Positions 7,936-16,400 of a DNA stretch of 64,000 nucleotides are shown here, in pieces. The notes beneath the pieces are model-generated. The model made no database searches. It was not told the origin of the DNA and saw only the letters and a program-made list of their open reading frames with translations. The translations under genes were made by a program, and so were the position numbers. The stretch's first letter is position 1, and every line of letters starts with the position of its first letter. The stretch comes from Paenibacillus sp. GSMTC-2017 (GTDB lineage: Bacteria > Bacillota > Bacilli > Paenibacillales > Paenibacillaceae), in assembly GCF_016019935.1 (NCBI RefSeq), contig NZ_JAECMT010000002.1:682001-746000 (forward strand), given 5' to 3'.

Positions 7936-9343
7936 GCTGCAGAACCACCCTTTTTTTCGTTTCTTTGGCGAAGATTTTGCCGGGGTTAAGCAAGTTGTAC
8001 GGATCAAATGCAGCTTTAATACCGCGCATAACTTCCATTCCTGGCTCCCCCACTTTCCATTCCAAATAAGGTGCTTTTACAATGCCTACACCATGCTCTC
8101 CTGTAATTGTTCCACCAAGCTCAATTGATGCTTCGAATATTTCAGCAAAAGCTAACTCAACGCGGTGAATCTCTTCCGCATCTCTAGCATCGGTTGTCGC
8201 AGTAGGATGAAGATTGCCGTCGCCTGCATGGCCAAATGTTGCAATCGTAACATTGTACTTTTTAGCAATTTCGTTAATACGGAGAACCATATCAGCGATC
8301 CGTGATCGAGGCACAGTCGCATCTTCCAATATTGTTGTAGGACGAAGTCGGGCAAGTGCAGTAAAGGCGCTTCTTCGAGCGGTAAGAAGTTTCTCCGCTT
8401 CCTCTCTACTCTCTGCAACGTCAATTCGATCTGCCGATTCTAAAGCACATATTTCACGGATTCGCTCAATGTCTCGTTCTACCGTCTCAGGTTCACCGTC
8501 TTGCTCAATGAGGAGAATAGCTTCCATATCAAGCGGTAGACCTAACTTCGCAAAGTCATCCACAACACGAATGGTTGGATTATCCATAAACTCAAGCGTA
8601 GCTGGTATGATGCGCGCTTCAATAATACGCGATACCGTTCTTGCAGCACCATACAAATCACGATACATCGCAACCATCGTTTTTTTCGCTCTTGGTGGAG
8701 GAATGAGCTTAAGGGTAGCCTCCGTAATGATTGCTAGAGTTCCCTCTGACCCAACTAACAGCTTCGTTAAATCGTAACCTGCCACATCCTTCATCAGTTT
8801 ACCACCTGTACGGATAATGCTGCCGTTTGCAAGCACTGCCTCTAGTCCGATGACATAATCTTTTGTTGTACCATATTTAAGGCCACGAAGACCGCCGGAG
8901 CATTCCGCAATATTCCCGCCAATTGTACTAATTTTCATGCTGCTTGGATCTGGTGGATAGAACAGTCCCAGTTCTTCTATATGAGCGATCATTTCTGCAG
9001 TAATGAGACCTGGCTGTACAGTTGCAGTCAAATTTTCCATATCTACTTCTAGTATGTTATTCATGCGATGCATAACCATAACGACTCCGCCATAAGCAGG
9101 AACGGTTCCACCGCATAGATTAGATCCTGATCCCCTGCTTACAAGTGGAATTTTGTAATCATGAAGCACTTTCATAATATCGGAAACTTCTTGAGTTGAA
9201 GAAGGATAAATAACACCATCTGGCAATGACTGCAACATAGGTGTCCCATCATACGAATGCGCAACTAATGCTTCTTTATCGTCTCGGTAGCGCTTGTTGC
9301 CAACAATTGCTCGCAGCTTTGCTGTAACTTCAGTATTAAGCAT
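7928..9343 (-). CDS. glcD: glycolate oxidase FAD-binding subunit GlcD
   Basis: 471 residues. The ATG at 9343 is chosen because GGAGGTAATT lies directly ahead; a TTG five codons upstream would place that ribosome site inside the gene. The PCMH-type FAD-binding domain includes SRGSGSNLCGG and TIGGNIAECSGGLRGLKYG, and a C-terminal FAD-oxidase domain carries FGHAGDGNLHP and TGEHGVGIVKAP, whose His residues bind substrate or metal in this family. It oxidises glycolate (or D-lactate) to the 2-oxoacid. It forms an operon with glcF and diverges from the GntR/FCD regulator across a 153-base region that holds a palindromic operator. Confidence 0.9.
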   Translation of the reverse strand: MLNTEVTAKLRAIVGNKRYRDDKEALVAHSYDGTPMLQSLPDGVIYPSSTQEVSDIMKVLHDYKIPLVSRGSGSNLCGGTVPAYGGVVMVMHRMNNILEVDMENLTATVQPGLITAEMIAHIEELGLFYPPDPSSMKISTIGGNIAECSGGLRGLKYGTTKDYVIGLEAVLANGSIIRTGGKLMKDVAGYDLTKLLVGSEGTLAIITEATLKLIPPPRAKKTMVAMYRDLYGAARTVSRIIEARIIPATLEFMDNPTIRVVDDFAKLGLPLDMEAILLIEQDGEPETVERDIERIREICALESADRIDVAESREEAEKLLTARRSAFTALARLRPTTILEDATVPRSRIADMVLRINEIAKKYNVTIATFGHAGDGNLHPTATTDARDAEEIHRVELAFAEIFEASIELGGTITGEHGVGIVKAPYLEWKVGEPGMEVMRGIKAAFDPYNLLNPGKIFAKETKKRVVLQHG

Positions 9344-9409
9344 AATTACCTCCAGCAAGTAGAATTAAGATGAATGTGCAATAATGATAAATTTTTAAAT
9401 AGTGATCAG

Positions 9410-9422
9410 GTCATCAGATGAC
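9410..9422. promoter_or_regulatory. palindromic operator between glcD and the GntR gene
   Basis: GTCATC-A-GATGAC is a perfect 13-base palindrome around one base. Its core TCATC-N-GATGA equals the consensus I recall for B. subtilis LutR, a GntR/FCD repressor of lactate use. It lies upstream of the GntR gene's -10 (TATACT) and, on the other strand, ahead of a weak glcD promoter (CTGATC, 17 bases, CATTAT), so it could control both directions. Confidence 0.6.
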
Positions 9423-9496
9423 TTTTCATTTATTATAGCTTATGCTTATACTAAAATACAGAGTCTTCTTATTAAGAAAGCAGGAGAATTTAATCG

Positions 9497-10222
9497 ATGC
9501 AAAATATGCGGATTGAAACGGAAAAAGGCCATGAAATTGTTAGCCGCCTTATCCTTGAACGAATAGAAAATGGTCATTGGGAGCCAGGATGCAAGCTACC
9601 TTCCGTCGTAGATTTATCATTGTCGTTCGGCGTTGGACGCTCAACTGTACGAGAAGCGCTAAGTGCATTAAAAGCAATGGGCTGGCTCGACATTCGGCAC
9701 GGTGGCGGAACATTTGTGAAGAAGATTCTGCCTTCGGCTAGCTCAACGAGTAGTTCGAGTTCGTTTTTCCAAGAAGCAAGCTCCATTCTGGAATTATTAG
9801 AAGTAAGGAAAGTTATTGAGGCTGGCACTTCAGCCCTTGCAGCAGAAAGGCGCAGCGAAGAGGACTTGGAGAAATTACGTGCCATATTGGACAAAATGGA
9901 GCAATCTTTACTCACCAATGATACCGCCCAGGGTGAACGAGCTGACGTTGCTTTTCATGCTGCTATTGCTGCCGCATCCAAAAATTCGCTGCTCATCGGA
10001 CTCATGGATTCACTTTCCCAGCGCTTTAGTGATAGCATCGGTAAAACACGCGAACTATGGTTTTATCAAGAAAAAGCAAATGCCCTTCGGTTGCTCGAAG
10101 AACATCGCTCTATTTTCAATGCTATTGAACAAATGAATGTAGCACAATCTACTGAGCTCATAAGCCTTCATTTAACTAAGGTAGAATCCGAACTTAAAGC
10201 GATAATTAAGAAGGATCAATAA
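9497..10222 (+). CDS. GntR-family regulator with FCD domain (LutR/GlcC-like)
   Basis: 241 residues. The N-terminal winged helix (about residues 9-77) shows the GntR pattern GCKLPSVVDLSLSFGVGRST followed by VREALSALKAMGWLDIRHGGG. The C-terminal FCD all-helical domain (about 95-230) includes LEVRKVIEAGTSALAAERR, and AFHAAIAAASKN with the His that helps bind a metal-ligand pair in this family. FCD regulators of this type sense small carboxylates such as lactate or glycolate. It diverges from glcDF, so glycolate or lactate-dependent derepression of that operon is likely (inferred). AGGAG lies nine bases before the ATG. It ends in a terminator shared with the convergent VOC gene. Confidence 0.88.
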   Translation: MQNMRIETEKGHEIVSRLILERIENGHWEPGCKLPSVVDLSLSFGVGRSTVREALSALKAMGWLDIRHGGGTFVKKILPSASSTSSSSSFFQEASSILELLEVRKVIEAGTSALAAERRSEEDLEKLRAILDKMEQSLLTNDTAQGERADVAFHAAIAAASKNSLLIGLMDSLSQRFSDSIGKTRELWFYQEKANALRLLEEHRSIFNAIEQMNVAQSTELISLHLTKVESELKAIIKKDQ

Positions 10223-10229
10223 TAAAAAT

Positions 10230-10273
10230 GAGCCTTCGCTGAGAGATCATCGCTGATCCTTCAACAAAGGCTC
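10230..10273. terminator. bidirectional terminator
   Basis: Outer arms GAGCCTT (10230-10236) and AAGGCTC (10267-10273) close a 30-base inner region between the convergent GntR and VOC genes. A-rich sequence precedes it and T-rich sequence follows. Confidence 0.55.
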
Positions 10274-10285
10274 TATTTATGTAGC

Positions 10286-10699
10286 TTATTCAGCTACAGC
10301 ACTTGGTTCCATATACAAAACTTCCCACAAATGTCCATCTAAGTCTTGAAAGCTTGCAGAGTACATAAAGCCATGATCTACCGGCTCTTTAGGAGCAGAT
10401 CCACCAGCGCTAAGTGCACGACTTACAATCCCGTCTACTTCTTCTCTGCTGCCAACTCCGAGGGCATATATCGATTCTGCCGATGTTGCCGTGTTCACAA
10501 TTTCTTTGTTAGTAAACGTTTTGAACAACTCTTCCTGCACCAGCATTGCAAATATGTTCTCACCAATAACAAGACAAGCCGCATTATCATCGGTAAATTG
10601 TTTATTGAACTCAAAACCAACTGCTTCAAAAAATGCTATCGAAGCTTTCACATTTCGAACAGATGCATTTACAAATATGTTTTTTGCTACTGTAGCCAT
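10286..10699 (-). CDS. VOC-superfamily (glyoxalase/extradiol-like) protein
   Basis: 137 residues, one pair of the beta-alpha-beta-beta-beta modules of the vicinal oxygen chelate fold. The first module is NIFVNASVRNVKASIAFFEA and the second ends FQDLDGHLWEVLYMEPSA, where D-x-D-G-H-x-W-E is the usual C-terminal signature with the metal-binding Glu. Members include glyoxalase I, bleomycin-binding proteins and many of unknown role; nothing here fixes the substrate. The ATG has GAGGTG eight bases upstream. The gene is single and convergent with the GntR gene. It is one of four VOC genes in this window, and their sequences differ enough to rule out recent duplication. Confidence 0.8.
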   Translation of the reverse strand: MATVAKNIFVNASVRNVKASIAFFEAVGFEFNKQFTDDNAACLVIGENIFAMLVQEELFKTFTNKEIVNTATSAESIYALGVGSREEVDGIVSRALSAGGSAPKEPVDHGFMYSASFQDLDGHLWEVLYMEPSAVAE

Positions 10700-10832
10700 T
10701 TCTAATCACCTCGTCGTTTAATGGGGAATATGAAGCCTTTAATGCAAGTATAGCAAAGAGTTGAACGACACATTTCTTTTAAATTGCTATATTTGCAATC
10801 AAGCTCTCTCTACCCTATCTTACATTAGTAGA

Positions 10833-10860
10833 AACAATAATCAATCTTAATCTTATTGTT
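10833..10860. repeat. inverted repeat downstream of the TetR gene
   Basis: AACAATAA and TTATTGTT arms flank 12 bases in the 188-base gap between the TetR stop and the VOC start. It may be a weak terminator for the VOC-TetR operon; there is no strong T tract. Confidence 0.4.
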
Positions 10861-10887
10861 CCACATTACAATAATGAAGATACATTC

Positions 10888-11469
10888 TTATCGAGCTCTT
10901 TCCAGCAATAATGTAAGCATTGACATCGTTTCTTCCATAGCTTTGCTTGTATCTTCTAACTGAGCCATCCATAGTGCAGATTCATTCAGAGCGCCAGAAA
11001 CAAAGTGTGCCAATGAATCAACTGATACATCTCCTAAAACTCCTTGCTCCTTCATAATTTGCAGCTGTTCCTTCAAGTGACGCAACGAATTTTGTTCATC
11101 AAGCTCACGCCAAACATCCCACCCTAACACTGCTGGACCTTCAACGAGCAAAATACGTTTGTTCTTAGGCTCAACAGCTGCAAGGAGAAAGGCTCGACTG
11201 CCTTGCAGCAGTTGCTCCATCAAGTCATCCCTTCGAGAAGCTTCTTCCTCTACCCGCTCACCAACTTCTTGTTGAACCGCAGCAAGCACCGCATGAAACA
11301 AATTCTTTTTATTGCGAAAATGGTGGTACAACGCCCCACGTGTAACATCAGCATCTATTGCAATCTGCTCTAATCCAGCTTTTTCATAGCCATGATCTGC
11401 AAAGTGTCTCCTTGCAACATCAATTAACTTCCGAATCGTTTCGTTCGCTTCGTCCTTTGTCCTTCTCAT
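10888..11469 (-). CDS. TetR/AcrR-family repressor
   Basis: 193 residues. The N-terminal helix-turn-helix is canonical: ARRHFADHGYEKAGLEQIA then DADVTRGALYHHFRNKKNL at about residues 18-56. The C-terminal ligand/dimer domain has no motif that I can assign to a ligand, although its LLVEGPAVLGWDVWRELDE text is typical of a TetR subfamily of Gram-positive bacteria. The ATG has AGGAG eight bases upstream. It is the second gene after a VOC protein with a 15-base gap. A 21-base palindrome over the shared promoter makes autoregulation likely. The VOC partner suggests a response to an electrophile or antibiotic, but that is inference. Confidence 0.88.
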   Translation of the reverse strand: MRRTKDEANETIRKLIDVARRHFADHGYEKAGLEQIAIDADVTRGALYHHFRNKKNLFHAVLAAVQQEVGERVEEEASRRDDLMEQLLQGSRAFLLAAVEPKNKRILLVEGPAVLGWDVWRELDEQNSLRHLKEQLQIMKEQGVLGDVSVDSLAHFVSGALNESALWMAQLEDTSKAMEETMSMLTLLLERAR

Positions 11470-11484
11470 TAAGCTAGCTCCTGT

Positions 11485-11910
11485 CTACCATACCTTCTCA
11501 CTGTAAAGTTCACTTTGTTCTTCTGATGGTGGAATAATTGTAATTATATCTATAAGAATACCATTAGGATCACAAGTTATAAAATGTCTCTGTCCAAAAT
11601 CTTCATCACGAATTTCACGCAATAATGGTAGCTTGCCCTTCACAATCATTTTTTCATATGCATCGTCGACATTGTCAATTTCGAAGTTAAATAACAAACC
11701 TCTTGTAGGTTCACCATATCCAGCAGGAATCGTTTCATGAGATGGATCAAGCAACGCAAGTTCGTAAGTCATGTCGCCTTGCACTAGCTTCAAACTAATA
11801 TACCAGTCCGATTCAAATACAGTAACAAACCCGAAATGGATTTGATAAAATGCTGCACTTTCTACTAACTTCTCAGTCATTATAACAGGGTAAAAGCTGT
11901 TTGTTTTCAT
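11485..11910 (-). CDS. VOC-superfamily protein, first gene of the TetR operon
   Basis: 141 residues with two VOC modules. The N-terminal half has [19 protein letters not shown] and the C-terminal half [19 protein letters not shown], where D-P-N-G-x-x-I-D replaces the usual glyoxalase end, so the metal-binding Glu is Asp. Bleomycin-resistance-type or isomerase-like members look like this. It is transcribed together with the TetR gene from a promoter with -35 TTTACA and -10 TTAAAT spaced 17 bases and covered by the palindrome at 11964-11984. GAGGAG precedes the ATG. The substrate is unknown. Confidence 0.8.
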   Translation of the reverse strand: MKTNSFYPVIMTEKLVESAAFYQIHFGFVTVFESDWYISLKLVQGDMTYELALLDPSHETIPAGYGEPTRGLLFNFEIDNVDDAYEKMIVKGKLPLLREIRDEDFGQRHFITCDPNGILIDIITIIPPSEEQSELYSEKVW

Positions 11911-11963
11911 TAACTAGCACTCTCCTCAAATGTGGAATGGTGTCTCTCAATAGATTTAATTTA

Positions 11964-11984
11964 ACATACATACAGAATGTATGT
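11964..11984. promoter_or_regulatory. TetR-type operator over the VOC-TetR promoter
   Basis: ACATACAT, five bases, ATGTATGT: a perfect 8-bp inverted repeat. On the minus strand it fills the 17-base spacer between TTTACA and TTAAAT, so bound repressor would block RNA polymerase. The arms are nearly those of the E. coli acrAB operator bound by AcrR (recalled). Confidence 0.75.
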
Positions 11985-12068
11985 AAATAACTTAAAAGCA
12001 TTTAATTTTATTTTTTCCCGGCTCAATCTCCACACTAATGCTTGACATGACGGAGCTTTACTGATGTG

Positions 12069-12124
12069 CACAATACGATTCATATTAGCTGAATAGCATA
12101 CTAGATATTAGTGGTAGCGCCCCT
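12069..12124. repeat. intergenic repeat, copy A
   Basis: A 56-base unit matching copy B (12306-12360) at roughly three quarters of positions, with shared blocks AGCATACTAG, TTAGTGGTAG and GCCCC. The stretch 12000-12358 holds no gene; it contains this unit, a long inverted repeat and copy B. Confidence 0.65.
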
Positions 12125-12188
12125 TACCGAACTTACCGCTAACGAACCAAGTAACCTTTATTTGATCAAATTGTACCGTTTAAAACGA

Positions 12189-12273
12189 CTAACGAACTCC
12201 AGTATGCTTATACCGAGCAAAGTGGCTTTATTTCAGCCAAAAAAAACTCGATAACGACACTGGAGTTCGTTAG
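12189..12273. repeat. inverted repeat with 15-bp perfect arms
   Basis: CTAACGAACTCCAGT (12189-12203) and ACTGGAGTTCGTTAG (12259-12273) surround 55 bases. The core octamer CTAACGAA/TTCGTTAG recurs at about 12139 and 12317. The layout resembles a small non-autonomous mobile or palindromic intergenic repeat; no transposase is nearby. Confidence 0.65.
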
Positions 12274-12305
12274 ACTAACTTACAAGTTATTTTCTTCAAT
12301 ATAAG

Positions 12306-12360
12306 TACAATATGATTCGTTAGCGAATCAGCATACTAGTCGTTAGTGGTAGAGCCCCCT
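12306..12360. repeat. intergenic repeat, copy B
   Basis: Second copy of the unit at 12069-12124. It includes the short palindrome GATTCGTTAGCGAATC (12314-12329), and its end overlaps the stop codon of the UvrA-like gene. Confidence 0.65.
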
Positions 12361-14863
12361 ATTGCAACAACGGCTTCAGAAATTGACCTGTATAGGATGC
12401 TTCCACTTGGGCAACCGTTTCAGGAGTACCTTCGGCTACGATGTAGCCTCCATTTCCCCCTCCTTCGGGACCAATATCGATGACCCAATCAGAGTTTGCA
12501 ATCATATTAATATTATGCTCCACAATAATGACTGTATTGCCCGCATCAACAAGCTTGTTTAATAAAATCTCAAGCTTTCGTACATCGCCAGGATGGAGAC
12601 CTGTGGATGGTTCATCAAGTAAATAGAGCGTATGTTGCGTCGTCTTTTTACTTAATTGCTTAGCGAGCTTAATCCTTTGTCCTTCGCCACCAGACAATGT
12701 ATTTAGCGATTGTCCCCATTTCAAATAACCAAGACCAACCTCTGATAATAATTTTAGCGTATCATTTATTTTTTTCTGCCCCTCAAGTAAAGACATGCTT
12801 TCCTGGATAGACATATCAAGTAGATCAGTAATGCTATAACCTTCGTAGGTTACGGCAAGCACTTCTTCTTTAAATCGTCTGCCTCGACAAGCTGGGCAAC
12901 GTACTTCAATATCTTGCAAAAAGTGCATATGCACAGATACAACACCCAAGCCTTGGCATTCCTCGCATCTTCCTCCCTGTGTATTGAAGGAGAAATGTTT
13001 AGCCGTTAATCCAGCAGCCTTCGCTTCTGGGAAGCCTGCATACCAATTTCTTAAATGCGTATATACATCTGTATACGTTGCTATGTTGGAACGTTGCATA
13101 CGAGAGAGCGGCGATTGATCTACCATGATGACAGGCCCTGCATCCTCCCAACCCGTAATGCGTTCGCAACCTGATGGACGATCATTACCCGGTCCCGAGT
13201 CAGCCAGTAGATCAAATAATAGTGTGGACTTACCCGATCCAGATACACCTGTAACCGATACGAGACACCCAAGTGGAAATGCTGCTGTTACTCCTTTTAA
13301 ATTACGAAGATGCGCATCGTGAACAGTTAACTGATTGCCATTTCCTTTTCTGCGTGAAGAAGACTTCAAACTGACCTGCTTATCTCTAAATATGTTACCT
13401 GTTACGGAACTCGGTTGATTAATAAGCTCTTCAAGACTACCTTGTCCAACCACTTCTCCGCCAAAGATACCTGCACCGGGGCCAATATCAATGATGTGAT
13501 CTGCTGCACGCATAACCTCTTCATCATGTTCGATAACAAGAACCGTATTACCTAGATCACGAAGCTGCTTGAGCACTTGAATAAGCCCGCTCGTATCACG
13601 GGGATGAAGACCAGCTGTCGGTTCATCCAAGATATATAAAACACCTGTCAATCCCGAGCCTAAGATGGATGCTAACCTCAACCTTTGTGCTTCTCCACCA
13701 GACAATGTTATGATCGGACGCTCAAGTGACATATAAGACAACCCTGCATGGATAATTCGTTTTAATCGAACAATCATATCGTAAACAATCGGCCCAACTA
13801 GCATCTCTTCGTCTTCTGTAAATTGAGCTTTCAACTGTTCAAGTGATTCCAGCGTAACGCCTAAAGGACGTGAAGAAGCATCTTGAATAGCAAGTCCGTT
13901 AACTTTAACTAGAAGACTTTCCTTGCGTAGCTTAGCACCATTACAACTGTTACAAATGCTCTGTTTGAACAATGAACCTTCAGACGAGTCGCCGCCTTTT
14001 TCGTTATATCTTCTCCAAATCCCCGTTATAACACCTTCGAACTTCCCTTGTGTAACTGCTTTTGGCGGCTTCTTATTTGGGAAATGTGCAACGAACACTT
14101 CGCTTTCTGCACCGTAATAAAGCAAGTCCAGCATGGCCGTATCGTAGCTCTTCAGTGGCGCTTCTTCATCAAACGTTAGTCCATAATACTGGGAAGCTGC
14201 TTTTAAAATTGTAATATTATATTCGGTGTACATACCTTGCCAAGATCTAACGCCACCATCACGTACATTTTTCTCTTTATCAAATATCGATTCAATATCC
14301 AAGCTCGCAACATGCCCAAGTCCACTACATTCTTGGCAAGCTCCCTCCGGTTTATTAAATGAAAAGTGAGACATCGTTAATTTTTCGAGCGAGTGTCCAC
14401 ACGATTCACAATGAACCTTTTGATTGAAACCAGTACCATCTTCCTCATCTGAAACTAGCTTTGCGCTAGGTTGTCCACCAATGACTGGCTTCACGATTTC
14501 ACCACATGCTGGACATGGGCGTTCTCCAAGCTTGGCATATAGAATACGCATCAACGTATAAATATCCGAAGCTGTTCCAATTGTGGAGCGCGGATTTCGA
14601 TTAGTTACATGTTGACCAACACTTATTGATGGAGACAAACCTTCAATCGAATCAACTTTAGGTTTGCTGACTTCCTCCGATACCATACCCATTGATTCCA
14701 TGTACTGACGTTGACATTCCCTTTGGAGTGTATCCAAAGCTAAAGTAGACTTTCCTGATCCAGATGGACCTGTCACAACGACGAGCTTATGTTTCGGAAT
14801 TTCGAGTGAAATATTTTTTAAATTATTTTCTCTTGCCCCTCGAATCTTTATCGTTCCATACAT
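12359..14863 (-). CDS. UvrA-type ABC ATPase paralogue lacking the UvrB-binding region
   Basis: 834 residues with two ABC ATPase halves: Walker [11 protein letters not shown] (residues 31-40) and GVSGSGKST, and two ABC signatures [14 protein letters not shown] and [15 protein letters not shown] with [15 protein letters not shown]. Zinc-module cysteines are present ([34 protein letters not shown]). Canonical UvrA is about 940-950 residues. Here about 40 residues replace the roughly 140 that lie between the first ATPase part and the zinc region, where UvrB docks. It is therefore a UvrA2/DrrC-like paralogue, more likely involved in protection against DNA-binding drugs than in core excision repair (family inference). 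AGGAGG lies seven bases before the ATG. Single gene. Confidence 0.88.
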   Translation of the reverse strand: MYGTIKIRGARENNLKNISLEIPKHKLVVVTGPSGSGKSTLALDTLQRECQRQYMESMGMVSEEVSKPKVDSIEGLSPSISVGQHVTNRNPRSTIGTASDIYTLMRILYAKLGERPCPACGEIVKPVIGGQPSAKLVSDEEDGTGFNQKVHCESCGHSLEKLTMSHFSFNKPEGACQECSGLGHVASLDIESIFDKEKNVRDGGVRSWQGMYTEYNITILKAASQYYGLTFDEEAPLKSYDTAMLDLLYYGAESEVFVAHFPNKKPPKAVTQGKFEGVITGIWRRYNEKGGDSSEGSLFKQSICNSCNGAKLRKESLLVKVNGLAIQDASSRPLGVTLESLEQLKAQFTEDEEMLVGPIVYDMIVRLKRIIHAGLSYMSLERPIITLSGGEAQRLRLASILGSGLTGVLYILDEPTAGLHPRDTSGLIQVLKQLRDLGNTVLVIEHDEEVMRAADHIIDIGPGAGIFGGEVVGQGSLEELINQPSSVTGNIFRDKQVSLKSSSRRKGNGNQLTVHDAHLRNLKGVTAAFPLGCLVSVTGVSGSGKSTLLFDLLADSGPGNDRPSGCERITGWEDAGPVIMVDQSPLSRMQRSNIATYTDVYTHLRNWYAGFPEAKAAGLTAKHFSFNTQGGRCEECQGLGVVSVHMHFLQDIEVRCPACRGRRFKEEVLAVTYEGYSITDLLDMSIQESMSLLEGQKKINDTLKLLSEVGLGYLKWGQSLNTLSGGEGQRIKLAKQLSKKTTQHTLYLLDEPSTGLHPGDVRKLEILLNKLVDAGNTVIIVEHNINMIANSDWVIDIGPEGGGNGGYIVAEGTPETVAQVEASYTGQFLKPLLQ

Positions 14864-15072
14864 TACAATTCCTCCTTAAAAACGTTCTTTTTTTAATGAT
14901 CGATTCTATTTTACAACATTGATGCAAATGCAATGGTTCACTGAAATTATTTCAATAAAAATCTACTACTTTTTTTAAAAGTTTGTCATGGTGCTTTAAT
15001 GTTTAAAATTAATGTTGAATTGGAATTTCAATGTGTAACTCGTACTATTAATCAGCTACAACATTTCGAAGT
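14864..15072. other. intergenic, no gene seen
   Basis: AT-rich, with stop codons in all frames and no coding signal. It contains the promoter region of the UvrA-like gene on the minus strand and ends at the bioB terminator. Confidence 0.5.
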
Positions 15073-15114
15073 AAAAAAATAGGACTAAGCTGTTATCATG
15101 CAACAACTAGTCCC
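15073..15114 (-). terminator. bioB terminator
   Basis: Minus strand: GGGACTAGTTG, loop, CAGCTTAGTCC, followed by a T run (15073-15079). GGACTA and TAGTCC pair perfectly. Confidence 0.75.
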
Positions 15115-15172
15115 ATCTTACTTATAAACTATTTACATATCTCTTTAATGTGCAACGTAATTGTAGCAACGG

Positions 15173-16180
15173 TCAGCAGCTTCCTAATGCATTCAGTTCG
15201 ATCTCGAAGCCCATATCTTCAATTAATTGATGATCGTCCTGAATCTCTTGCCCCGCAGTTGTTAAATAATCTCCTGCGAATAGCGAATTGGCGGCATATA
15301 ACGACATCGGTTGAAGCCCTCTCAAGTTTACTTCTCGCCCTCCTGCCACACGAATTTCTTTAGTAGGACATATGAAACGAAATAATGCCAACACCTTAAG
15401 CGATTTAATAGGAGCAGTTGTACCAGCATTCTCCATCGGTGTACCAGGAATCGCATTCAAAAAGTTGATTGGAATAGAGTCAGCATCGAGCTCACGGAGC
15501 GCATAAGCCATTTCTACGATCTCTTGATCACTTTCCCCCATCCCAATAATGACGCCAGAACATGGTGACATCCCGCTATATTTTGCCTTCTTTACTGTTT
15601 CGACACGCTGGTCATACGTATGTGTTGTCGTAATTGACGGATAATTTTCTCTACTTGTGTTCAAATTATGGTTATATCGATGAACACCCGCTTCTGCCAA
15701 TTGTACAGCTTGATGATCTTTTAAAATTCCAAGACACGCACAAATTTTTAGCGGCATTGTAGCTCTTATTTCTTTTACAGCATCGATAACTTGGTTAAGT
15801 TCTCTATCCGTCGGACCTTTACCAGCCGCTACAATACAATAGGTTCCTGCTTTACGTGCAAGTGCTTCCTTAGCTCCTGCAAGCAAAGTCTCTTTATCAA
15901 GAAGCGAATACTTCTTCACAGGTGCGGTGGAAACAATCGATTGTGAACAATAACCGCAGTCTTCCGGGCAAAGCCCACTTTTTGCATTGATAATCATATT
16001 TAGTTTTACTTTTTTACCAAAGTAATGTCTTCTCACTTGGAAGGCAGCTTGCATGAGTGGTAATAACTCGTCATGCGGAGCTTCTAATACAGCCATACCT
16101 TCATCCATCGTTAAACATTCGCCAAGGAGTGCCTTCTCCGCTAAAGACTGCCAATTTATTGTAGATACTAGACTATTCAT
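15173..16180 (-). CDS. bioB: biotin synthase
   Basis: 335 residues, full length. A radical-SAM enzyme that inserts sulfur into dethiobiotin, the last step of biotin synthesis. The CxxxCxxC motif CPEDCGYC (Cys71, Cys75, Cys78) binds the 4Fe-4S cluster and AdoMet. YNHNLNTSRENY, a CSGVIIGMGE segment and NFLNAIPGTP are family hallmarks, and VAGGREVNLR holds the Arg ligand of the second cluster. GAGGAGG lies before the ATG. The gene is alone, not in a bio operon, and its upstream region carries a BirA-type operator, so repression by biotin is expected. It diverges from the siderophore-uptake operon. Confidence 0.96.
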   Translation of the reverse strand: MNSLVSTINWQSLAEKALLGECLTMDEGMAVLEAPHDELLPLMQAAFQVRRHYFGKKVKLNMIINAKSGLCPEDCGYCSQSIVSTAPVKKYSLLDKETLLAGAKEALARKAGTYCIVAAGKGPTDRELNQVIDAVKEIRATMPLKICACLGILKDHQAVQLAEAGVHRYNHNLNTSRENYPSITTTHTYDQRVETVKKAKYSGMSPCSGVIIGMGESDQEIVEMAYALRELDADSIPINFLNAIPGTPMENAGTTAPIKSLKVLALFRFICPTKEIRVAGGREVNLRGLQPMSLYAANSLFAGDYLTTAGQEIQDDHQLIEDMGFEIELNALGSC

Positions 16181-16217
16181 TAATAATATCCTCCTCGTGA
16201 ATAGGTAAAAATAATTA

Positions 16218-16252
16218 TTGTTAACTATTTATATGATTGTATTAGTTAACAA
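16218..16252. promoter_or_regulatory. BirA-type biotin operator upstream of bioB
   Basis: TTGTTAAC (16218-16225) and GTTAACAA (16245-16252) are perfect inverted arms matching the Firmicute biotin-repressor half-sites. The separation is 19 bases, a little longer than the 14-16 that I recall as usual. On the minus strand a candidate promoter (TTACTT, 18 bases, TACAAT) lies across it. Confidence 0.75.
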
Positions 16253-16319
16253 TATAACTAAGTAATTCTACCAAATCAGTAGAGGGCTGTAAAGAGATTG
16301 AAAAGGCAAATTTTTGACA

Positions 16320-16348
16320 TTGACAAACCACTTTGACCTATATAGAAT
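16320..16348 (+). promoter_or_regulatory. sigma-A promoter of the siderophore-uptake operon
   Basis: TTGACA, 17 bases, TAGAAT. A second TTGACA directly precedes the first (16314-16319). The Fur box starts 15 bases after the -10. Confidence 0.85.
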
Positions 16349-16362
16349 GAGCAAAGTGAAGT

Positions 16363-16377
16363 TGATAATCATTATCA
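16363..16377. promoter_or_regulatory. Fur box, perfect 7-1-7
   Basis: TGATAATCATTATCA, an exact match to the minimal 7-1-7 Fur operator, between the -10 and the ribosome site of the binding-protein gene. Confidence 0.93.
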
Positions 16378-16400
16378 CCAAGATAAAGGGGAGTTCCATA

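Noticed and set aside
8214-8777. 187-codon frame antisense to glcD
   Set aside because: Shadow of glcD; no start context and no recognisable motif.
16314-16400. N-terminal extension of the siderophore-binding lipoprotein
   Set aside because: It would translate the promoter and Fur box; the signal peptide and ribosome site fix the start at 16401.
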